Of a stretch of DNA of 5,789 nucleotides, positions 1 to 5,789 are shown in pieces (the stretch's first letter is position 1; every line of letters begins with the position of its first letter). The stretch lies in assembly GCA_003136915.1 (NCBI GenBank), contig PLEB01000406.1, positions 1 through 5,789 on the forward strand. The letters run 5' to 3'. The position numbers and the translations under genes were made by a program. The DNA is from Chitinophagaceae bacterium (lineage in GTDB: Bacteria > Bacteroidota > Bacteroidia > Chitinophagales > Chitinophagaceae). The notes under the pieces are model-generated. The model was not told the DNA's origin, ran no database searches, and saw only the letters and a program-made list of their open reading frames with translations.

Positions 1-937
1 GTTGGATTACAATAGTACGCATAACTTACTTCATGTTGAGAAAATCCTGATCCAGCCTCAGTTGTCGGAATCGGCATTTGCCGCGCAGTATAAATATTCC
101 AAAGACCGGTACGACTTTACGATTGAAAACCTGGCGATCCGGCACGTAGACCGCTTCGCCTTATTCAATCAACGACTGATCGCCGACAGCGTTACCCTCG
201 GCAACAGTTCATTCAAAATTTTCCGCGATATTACGCTGCCCCATGATACGATTGACCGGACCGATACCTATCCTCAGAATGAGCTTATGAAACTGGGCTT
301 GCCTTTGGATATCCACAAACTTATTTTTGAGCATGCCTTCATTGAATACAAAGAAAAACATCCCAAATCCGATAGCAGCGGCAAGGTTCAGTTTTATGCT
401 GTTCATGCCGTGTTGAGTAATGTGACCAATATCCCTGGGTCCATTGTTAAAAACAATAAAATGCGGCTGGATTTCCAATCGAGGTTCCTGAACAAAGCGC
501 CGATGCATGCCGAATTAATCATGCTGCTTAACGATCAGAATGGGGATTTCACCCTCAATGCAAAAATGGGCGCCATGGATGCCGTCTTCATCAACCCGAT
601 GATCGAGCCCATGGCTCTGGCAAAGGTTGACAAAGGGAAAATTCAAAGTCTCAGCTATCAGCTGGCCGCAAATAAAATGCACGGAGTAGGAAACCTAACC
701 TTTTTGTATAGCGATGCCAAATTGATCCTGCTGAAAAAAGACGATGCCGATAATAAATATAAGACCAAGATATTAACCACGCTGGCGGCTGGTCTGATAA
801 TCAAAGATTCGAATCCTGGCAAAGGCGAAACACGCGTCTCTCGCGTTGATTTTGGCCGGGACCGCCACCGCTCCATCTTTCACCTCATGTGGAGATCCCT
901 GTATGCCGCGATTAGGAAAACTGCGGGAATGAAATAA
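1..937 (+). CDS. AsmA/DUF748-like envelope protein, C-terminal part (5' end outside window)
   Basis: The reading frame is open to the left edge, so this is the last ~311 residues of a longer protein. The TTG at position 2 is an internal leucine codon, not a start. The visible part is mostly short alternating polar/hydrophobic beta-strand segments, as in the AsmA/DUF748/TamB superfamily of periplasmic proteins. Family-like landmarks, counted from the first complete codon, are the IEYKEKHPKSDSSGKVQF segment (114-131) followed by HAVLSNVTN (135-143). After these come the MHAELIMLLNDQNGDFTL strand pair (168-185) and a C-terminal block with KDSNPG (268-273) and RSIFHLMWRSLYAAIRK (290-306). The last block looks like an amphipathic or membrane-associating helix. 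No Cys-based catalytic motif or transmembrane segment is seen; an N-terminal membrane anchor would be expected upstream. By analogy with E. coli AsmA-like proteins (YhdP, YdbH, TamB), a role in moving lipid between the membranes is plausible, but this is inference. It ends convergently, 37 bp from the tamL stop. The coding frame is certain, the superfamily probable, the function unproven. Confidence 0.75.
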   Translation, partial: LDYNSTHNLLHVEKILIQPQLSESAFAAQYKYSKDRYDFTIENLAIRHVDRFALFNQRLIADSVTLGNSSFKIFRDITLPHDTIDRTDTYPQNELMKLGLPLDIHKLIFEHAFIEYKEKHPKSDSSGKVQFYAVHAVLSNVTNIPGSIVKNNKMRLDFQSRFLNKAPMHAELIMLLNDQNGDFTLNAKMGAMDAVFINPMIEPMALAKVDKGKIQSLSYQLAANKMHGVGNLTFLYSDAKLILLKKDDADNKYKTKILTTLAAGLIIKDSNPGKGETRVSRVDFGRDRHRSIFHLMWRSLYAAIRKTAGMK

Positions 938-974
938 CCGCACAAGCATCAAATCGGTACCCCGCATTGGGCAC
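938..974. other. Short convergent intergenic gap, no clear terminator
   Basis: This gap separates the TAA of the AsmA-like gene (+) from the TGA of tamL (-). It contains only a 3-bp CCC/GGG stem with a GCATT loop (961-971) and a KpnI-type palindrome GGTACC (956-961). Neither is followed by a T-tract in either direction. I see no intrinsic terminator here, so the two convergent transcripts may end inside each other's coding sequence or depend on Rho. Confidence 0.5.
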
Positions 975-3239
975 TCAAAACGGATACCCGATCGCAAAAT
1001 TCAAAACCAGGTTTTTACTGTCAAACAACCATCGCTCATGCTCGGGTAAAAATGGTTCTCTTACTGGTATGCCGAGATCAAGCCTGAGTAAGAGAATGCT
1101 TATATCTAATCTGATACCAGTTCCTACGCCAACGGCAACCTGCTGTAAGAAGTCTTTGCTGAAAATCGAGCCTGGCCTGCTGCTGTCTTCTCTCAGGGTC
1201 CATATATTTCCTGCATCAACAAAAAATGCCCAGTGGACAACTGAGAAAAGTTTGAACCGGATTTCGGCATTCATTTCCATCTTGATGTCACCTGGCTGGT
1301 CGGCCAGGAATGCGGTATCCCGGTTGCCGGCATAAAATGAACCCGGACCAAGCGAACGGGACCGGAACGCCCGGATATCGTTTGCACCGCCCGCAAAGAA
1401 TTGTTTTACAAAGGGCATGGTCGAACTGTTCCCATATGCATACCCAATCCCGGCCGTAGCCCGCGTAGCTAATACCGTATTCTGCGAGAAATTAAGGTAA
1501 TGTCGAAAATCCGCCTCCGCACGGACGTATTGAGAAAAAGGCGTATTGAAAATTTCTTTCTCTTTTCCTTTATTTATATCTGCACCGGTAAGGATACCGA
1601 GCAGGTTTGAAGACAGGTCCAGGTTCCCGTTGAAATAATAATTATTCTTTTTATGGCTTGGCCGCAATTGTGTATTCAGATTGAAATTATAAACAGGTCC
1701 AAGAATAAATTGGCGCTCCAGGCTGCGTGCGAGAAAGATATTCGTGTCTAATCCCAATTGAAAGGCGGGACTGATATGAGATGGGTCTACATAATCGATG
1801 CGGATCACATCCAGGGTATGTTCTTTCGCCGCACTTTCTTTCCAGATATATCCAAAACTGGCTTTGAAAGAATTTAAGGTATACTGGGTTATCTCGTCAA
1901 AATATTCATAACCCAGGTTTACTCTTGTCTTGGGCATAAAACCGCTATTGGTCTGGAATTGAAATGGCGCAATGACGCGAGGTAAATAAAGATTAAAATC
2001 CACGCCCAGTTTGTTGGTCGTAATGCTTACCCCTTTTCCAATAAATTGTTTTTCCAATCCGGCGGATACGCTGGCGGTAAACAATTCGGCGCCATGGAAA
2101 AAATTCCGGTTCCTCCAGTTTACTGATAATTCTCCTCCGTTTGCATCGTCTGATTTGGTGAGTGCCGAAATTTCAAAACGAATGGATTTTTTTTGGGCGG
2201 GGGTAAGATAATAATAGGCATTCAGTATATTTTTTCCTGTATCTGTTTCATCAAAACGCACTTTAACAAACTTAAAAACACCCAGGGTGATCAGGCGGTT
2301 AAGGGACAGATCGTGGTTAGTACGATTATACAGATCTCCGGGCTTGAATACCAGGGCGCGGCTGACGACTTCAGGATGAAATTTCTTGCCGGGATCAACA
2401 ATCGTATATCCGTGAAATTTAGGAACCTGCTTCATGGCCTGTCCCGTGTCTGAATTGATATCATAATCTGCAAATACAATCACTTCACCGATCCGGTAAA
2501 CTTCACGGCCTTCAGCAGGCGTTGATTTTTTTATGATCAGGGTCATGTCTACCTGATGATCTCCCACAGTAGTGTCGGCTTTTACGAGAAGGTCATCCGG
2601 ACTGAAATAATAATATCCGCGCTGTTTCAGTCGCGTATCAATGTGGGTCCTTTCGTTTTTGATCACATCGAGATTGTATGGATCGCCCTTCTTGAGCAGC
2701 GAATTTTTGGCCATCCGGGAAATCTTCTGACCGAGCGAATCGGGGTCCGAAGGATAAACCACATTTCGTATCTTATACTGGTAGCCTACTTCAGCAGTAT
2801 ACCTGGCTCGCAACTTTCTTCCCTTATAGGTGGTATCCAGGATTACCGAATCTTTAAAAAATCCACGGTTCTCCAAACGGTTTTGAAGCACGGTCCGGCT
2901 TTTTTCCAAAACGGGATAAGATGCGAGCACGGGCGGTTCTCCCAATGTTTTCTGGATCCAATGACCGATTCCTTTCCCTTTTGAAGTGCCCGCGTTATAA
3001 AACAATAACTTAAATCTGATCCCAAGCAAACTGGTATTGGGTTGCGGGCGAACCAGGTGTTTTAATTCGTCCTCCAGTTCTTTCCTTTCTTTTCTTTTAA
3101 TTTTCGGATTTGAATTAATTCTTATTTTGGCGCCGTCATAAAGGTATTGGCCCTCCTGCAGACTTTTTGTTTCACTGCAGGAGAAAAGCATAGCTCCCAA
3201 ACCAAAAAAAACCAGCCACCTGATGATTCCAGCTTTCAT
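975..3239 (-). CDS. tamL: TamL: lipoprotein TamA/BamA-family outer-membrane barrel
   Basis: This is a complete 754-residue Omp85-superfamily protein of the translocation and assembly module, the lipidated TamA variant known from Bacteroidota. A type II signal peptide (residues 1-20) ends in lipobox LFSC with Cys21, followed by SETKSLQEGQYLYDGAKI, a segment typical of TamL N-termini. Three POTRA-like units follow. The first (~30-158) contains the TamL-type insertion with RPQPNTSLLG (64-73) and GEPPVL (100-105). The second (~156-237) includes a helix ending RLKQRGYYYF. The third (~247-346) includes VFKPGDLYN (297-305) and LITLGVFKFVKVRF (316-329). The barrel spans ~350-754. It carries the loop-6 block GGANDIRAFRSRSLGPGSFY (617-636), then GDIKMEMNAEIRF (650-662), FVDAGNIW (673-680) and a terminal strand ending in Phe754. 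The start is fixed by the signal peptide. The gene lies 10 bp behind tamB and is probably translationally coupled to it. Oddity: the usual (V/I)RG(F/Y) loop-6 motif reads IRAF. BamA is the main alternative, but the lipobox, three rather than five POTRAs and the tamB linkage favour TamL. Confidence 0.92.
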   Translation of the reverse strand: MKAGIIRWLVFFGLGAMLFSCSETKSLQEGQYLYDGAKIRINSNPKIKRKERKELEDELKHLVRPQPNTSLLGIRFKLLFYNAGTSKGKGIGHWIQKTLGEPPVLASYPVLEKSRTVLQNRLENRGFFKDSVILDTTYKGRKLRARYTAEVGYQYKIRNVVYPSDPDSLGQKISRMAKNSLLKKGDPYNLDVIKNERTHIDTRLKQRGYYYFSPDDLLVKADTTVGDHQVDMTLIIKKSTPAEGREVYRIGEVIVFADYDINSDTGQAMKQVPKFHGYTIVDPGKKFHPEVVSRALVFKPGDLYNRTNHDLSLNRLITLGVFKFVKVRFDETDTGKNILNAYYYLTPAQKKSIRFEISALTKSDDANGGELSVNWRNRNFFHGAELFTASVSAGLEKQFIGKGVSITTNKLGVDFNLYLPRVIAPFQFQTNSGFMPKTRVNLGYEYFDEITQYTLNSFKASFGYIWKESAAKEHTLDVIRIDYVDPSHISPAFQLGLDTNIFLARSLERQFILGPVYNFNLNTQLRPSHKKNNYYFNGNLDLSSNLLGILTGADINKGKEKEIFNTPFSQYVRAEADFRHYLNFSQNTVLATRATAGIGYAYGNSSTMPFVKQFFAGGANDIRAFRSRSLGPGSFYAGNRDTAFLADQPGDIKMEMNAEIRFKLFSVVHWAFFVDAGNIWTLREDSSRPGSIFSKDFLQQVAVGVGTGIRLDISILLLRLDLGIPVREPFLPEHERWLFDSKNLVLNFAIGYPF
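3177..3239 (-). other. TamL lipoprotein signal peptide and lipobox
   Basis: Residues 1-21 of TamL. The n-region is MKAGIIR (Lys2, Arg7), the hydrophobic core is WLVFFGLGAMLF (8-19), and the lipobox is Leu18-Phe19-Ser20-Cys21. Signal peptidase II cleavage would leave a lipidated Cys21 with Ser, Glu, Thr and Lys at +2 to +5. No Asp stands at +2. The core is encoded partly by a run of eight T (coding strand) at 3204-3211. Confidence 0.85.
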
Positions 3240-3249
3240 CCCCTGAATT
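3240..3249 (-). promoter_or_regulatory. tamB-tamL junction with SD-like AGGGG abutting the tamL start
   Basis: On the - strand the 10-nt spacer between the tamB TAA and the tamL ATG reads AATTCAGGGG. The AGGGG touches the ATG with no spacing, too close for a classical Shine-Dalgarno interaction. Upstream the leader is A-rich (GGAAAATAAAATTC), which suits Bacteroidota initiation. The tight spacing points to translational coupling, with ribosomes that finish tamB re-initiating on tamL. No room exists for a separate promoter in the spacer itself. Confidence 0.5.
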
Positions 3250-5789
3250 TTATTTTCCGTCAGCCTTATTTTCCGTGACCGGCGTGGCCGGCTTTTGCCT
3301 TTTTAATCTTTTTACTTCCTTTCTGTTTTCAAACAATTCCAGGAATTGGTCATAGTCGAAAGTGAGGATAAAACTCAGTCCGGATTCAATCACCTGCGCT
3401 TCTATTACGCTCTCATACTCATTTTTTCTGTACACCCTGATCATATATCTTCCGTCCTGGCTTAACTTATAGTCCAGGTTTACATCCCCAGCAATATTAG
3501 ATGCACTCTGGCCCGGATCGGTTTGCTCTAGTTGGAAATCGCTGCCGACACTCACCCGGATACGTTCGTTAAAAAGGCTTTTGGAAACGTTAACATTCAG
3601 TTGTGTTTGGTTTTGCAATGCTCCGGTAGTATAATCCTCATTTGAATTCACATCGAAATTCACGTCAACACCTTTGATCAGTGATCCGGCCAGTTGATTT
3701 AACTGGTCGCTCAAAATTTTACTAGCGCTTTGCCGTGCAATCGTATTTGCGTTCGTTCCTCCCGCAGCACTTTCAAATGGATTTTCCGTGACAAAACGTC
3801 CCAGCAGCAAGAGGGCAAATACCTGTTTGTTTACCTCTGCTTCATCGGTGCGCATCTGCTGCAACTTCAGGTCCACGTCCGGCCATAGCGCCAGCAATCC
3901 TTCCGGCAGAGCAATATCGAACTTGATCTTGGGTTCGAGCAGCTGTCCGGTCATCGTAAGTTTTACCTGGAAGGGGAGCCGCTGCTTGAATCGGTTTACA
4001 TCATCTGTTGTGCGACCGGAGAGTTGTTGTTCCACCAGATCAATGGAGGGCGTGTTGATGGTATAAATAGCGTTGATATTAACATCTGCTTTTTTCGGAT
4101 CCCCTGTCCAGGTGATGGTGCTGCCCCGCTGGATCATAAATTGCCGGTGTAATACACTAAGCGTAAGATTATAGGATCCATTGTCCAGTTCATAGTTGCC
4201 CGTAAGTGAAGTCTTCCCGCTTTTGTCAATGCCGCATGTTAACTCTGCACGCCCGCGCATGGCCAGCGCATCTCCGTTCCTTTCATCAATCACCAGTGTA
4301 AACTGGGCATTGCTGTCCGTTTCGATTATAGCCGACAAATCCATACCCTTCAGATGGGCATTTGAACTCAGCGAATCAAGAAAATGTTTGAACTGAGCCG
4401 AATCGGCGGACCGGTTCTTTTCCGTAAATATCACCACACCCTGACGGTCCACTACTTCCGGGTCATCACTCGGCAGGATCACGGTAAAATCCGTATTCTT
4501 ATTTACCTGGACAAAAGCATTCACCCTGGGCAGGTCCTGATCTCCTTTCACGTCTACATCCGCATTGATATTAAGTTTTCCGTAAAATACACGATTGGGC
4601 CCTTTGGGTGCATTCACCATCCGGAAATTTTCGGCGTCGAAAGTCATGTCGAACCGGTATTTCCTGAAATCACTCGTAAACACATTCCCATCAAGCGTGG
4701 CTTTGTCCCCGGCAGAATCCAGCATCGAGAATTCTGAAAAATTAAATCCGTCTTTGTCAAAACCTATATGATCACCGCCCAACCTCAGGGATTCTCCCGT
4801 AAATACCGGAACGATTACTGCGCTGTCAAAATAAAGATTGCCATTAAAAACCGGCTGATCGAGATTTCCGCTGGCATGCAGGGTCCCTTTCAAAAACCCC
4901 TTCATATCCGTTACCTGCGAAGCGGCCACCGACTTAAAGGAAGCAAGATTTAACTGATTCAATTTTACGTCCAGATCCATCTTACTTTCTCCGGAGAAAT
5001 ATTTACCGTCAATTCTTACATCATTATCTCTTCCGCTTAACTGGATATGGGCGGTATAGGCATTATTTTCATCGTTGTTGATTTTTAATGCAATATTGCC
5101 AATCGTATCTTCCTTATAGGAGAAGGCATCAATCTTCAGATCTGAAGTGAACAAGGGTTTTGTGAAAAGATTCTTTATTTCAGCGTGACCGTTAACGATT
5201 CCATCCAGAAGCAAAGAATCCTGCTCCGCAAACTGGGTAAGTGTGCGGATATGGAAATTGGAAAAATCGAGATCCAGGGGAGACTGCTCTGAATTTCCAT
5301 TGCTGTTGATTGCAAGGGACTCTGTTTTGTGTTCCAGTTTCAGATTTCGTACCAGGATGCCCGAAGAATCATACTGAATATAATTATCAGCAGGAATACT
5401 CCATTGATCATAATTTAGTTTCAGGCTGTCCGGATTGAATACAAAACGGATGCTTTTAGCCACTTGCGATAAAGTTCCCGACAACAGATAACGGTCCTTT
5501 TCCTTTTTATCTTTTAATAAGAGGGTCGCGAACAATTTATCCTGTACTATTTTGCCTGCTAGGGAAGAATGATATATCTGAAATCCTGGTTCCGCCGCAC
5601 CGGCCACCGCCAAATCATATTCAATTGTATTATTTTTTGTTCCGGCCTGTAAATTTAACTGCTGAATGACCTGCTGATTGATTTGAATCTTAGGAGCAAT
5701 CAGCTCCAGGTTGAAATTCTTTTCTGCGCTATTGAAATAAATATTACCCTGAATACTGTCTGTCCCCTTGAGTTCGGGCATCATGTTCA
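3250..5789 (-). CDS. tamB: TamB, translocation and assembly module subunit, C-terminal part (5' end outside window)
   Basis: TamB is an inner-membrane-anchored periplasmic protein that pairs with TamA/TamL and is linked to outer-membrane protein assembly and phospholipid transport. The frame stays open to the right edge. The first ATG in frame (5784) is preceded by an Asn codon and lacks any signal or anchor after it, so it is internal. About 846 residues are visible, numbered from that Met. Bacteroidota TamB proteins usually exceed 1,400. Residues ~1-400 are repetitive beta strands of the AsmA/TamB groove type. A family block follows: GKLNINADVDVKGD (402-415), then TDFTVILPSDDPEVVDRQGV (431-450) with VIFTE (451-455) next. 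The DUF490/TamB domain covers ~520-815: SLTGNYELDNGSYNLTL (526-542), TITWTGDPKKADV (556-568), LPFQVKLTMTGQLLEPKIKF (603-622), VNKQVFALLLLGRF (651-664), SDQLNQLAGSL (692-702), LFNERIRVSVGSDF (737-750) and the closing SGLSFILTFDYDQFLELF (801-818). A basic tail RKEVKRLKRQK (821-831) and a polar end follow. The stop lies 10 bp before tamL, giving a tamB-tamL operon. Confidence 0.92.
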   Translation of the reverse strand, partial: NMMPELKGTDSIQGNIYFNSAEKNFNLELIAPKIQINQQVIQQLNLQAGTKNNTIEYDLAVAGAAEPGFQIYHSSLAGKIVQDKLFATLLLKDKKEKDRYLLSGTLSQVAKSIRFVFNPDSLKLNYDQWSIPADNYIQYDSSGILVRNLKLEHKTESLAINSNGNSEQSPLDLDFSNFHIRTLTQFAEQDSLLLDGIVNGHAEIKNLFTKPLFTSDLKIDAFSYKEDTIGNIALKINNDENNAYTAHIQLSGRDNDVRIDGKYFSGESKMDLDVKLNQLNLASFKSVAASQVTDMKGFLKGTLHASGNLDQPVFNGNLYFDSAVIVPVFTGESLRLGGDHIGFDKDGFNFSEFSMLDSAGDKATLDGNVFTSDFRKYRFDMTFDAENFRMVNAPKGPNRVFYGKLNINADVDVKGDQDLPRVNAFVQVNKNTDFTVILPSDDPEVVDRQGVVIFTEKNRSADSAQFKHFLDSLSSNAHLKGMDLSAIIETDSNAQFTLVIDERNGDALAMRGRAELTCGIDKSGKTSLTGNYELDNGSYNLTLSVLHRQFMIQRGSTITWTGDPKKADVNINAIYTINTPSIDLVEQQLSGRTTDDVNRFKQRLPFQVKLTMTGQLLEPKIKFDIALPEGLLALWPDVDLKLQQMRTDEAEVNKQVFALLLLGRFVTENPFESAAGGTNANTIARQSASKILSDQLNQLAGSLIKGVDVNFDVNSNEDYTTGALQNQTQLNVNVSKSLFNERIRVSVGSDFQLEQTDPGQSASNIAGDVNLDYKLSQDGRYMIRVYRKNEYESVIEAQVIESGLSFILTFDYDQFLELFENRKEVKRLKRQKPATPVTENKADGK

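Noticed and set aside
2..4. TTG as the start codon of the left gene
   Set aside because: It sits one base from the window edge and is followed directly by mid-domain beta-strand sequence with no signal or anchor, so the gene is simply cut by the window.
209..508. A 99-codon open frame on the - strand inside the AsmA-like gene
   Set aside because: The + strand frame is continuous here and carries family-like motifs. The antisense product resembles no protein family I know.
1003..1015. Inverted repeat AAAACC-A-GGTTTT followed by T, possible terminator for the + strand gene
   Set aside because: A one-base loop cannot fold. Opening the loop leaves only a 4-bp A/T stem. It encodes the last TamL beta-strand, which explains the sequence.
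967..1335. A 122-codon open frame on the + strand overlapping the tamL 3' end
   Set aside because: It is antisense to conserved TamL barrel strands, has a low-complexity Ser/Leu/Arg-rich composition, and has no recognisable domain. It is a shadow of tamL.
4384..4737. A 117-codon open frame on the + strand inside tamB
   Set aside because: It lies opposite a conserved TamB block. Its His/Ile-rich composition fits reverse reading of the TamB codons, with no start signal or domain.
5782..5784. ATG near the right edge as the true tamB start
   Set aside because: The frame continues open through the window edge. No signal peptide or membrane anchor follows, and the protein would lack the N-terminal half of a TamB.
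1..5789. Search for a novel defence, mobile or RNA-based system
   Set aside because: All but ~47 bases are coding for three envelope proteins of recognisable type. There are no direct-repeat arrays, transposase or nuclease motifs, or structured noncoding stretches.

Overview
The window looks like chromosomal DNA of a Bacteroidota bacterium, probably near the Chitinophagaceae. That placement rests on protein style, not on a database search: a TamA-type outer-membrane barrel made as a lipoprotein (TamL), a Bacteroidota-style TamB C-terminus, moderate GC with A/T-rich leaders, and little use of Shine-Dalgarno sites. The region is almost entirely coding and appears to be a core envelope-biogenesis locus, not an accessory island. 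I see no tRNA, rRNA, CRISPR array, insertion sequence, integrase or phage gene.

Layout. Positions 1-937 (+ strand) hold the C-terminal part of a large AsmA/DUF748-like protein whose start lies before the window. A 37-bp convergent gap (938-974) follows. On the - strand, running from the right edge leftwards, come the C-terminal ~846 residues of TamB (5789-3250, start beyond the window) and then, after 10 bp, a complete 754-residue TamL (3239-975). tamB and tamL almost certainly form one transcript, with tamB first. That is the reverse of the E. coli tamA-tamB order.

How the genes work together. TamL is expected to sit in the outer membrane as an Omp85-type barrel with periplasmic POTRA domains and a lipidated N-terminus. 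TamB is expected to span the periplasm from an inner-membrane anchor as a long hydrophobic beta-groove, with its C-terminal DUF490 domain docking on the TamL POTRA domains. The convergent neighbour belongs, as far as I can tell, to the same broad class of AsmA-like periplasmic bridge proteins. The window may therefore combine two lipid-bridge-type proteins with one outer-membrane assembly barrel. The tamB-tamL part is known biology. The less described points are the convergent AsmA-like partner, the alanine in the TamL loop-6 motif, the basic tail on TamB, and several long homopolymer runs inside tamL.
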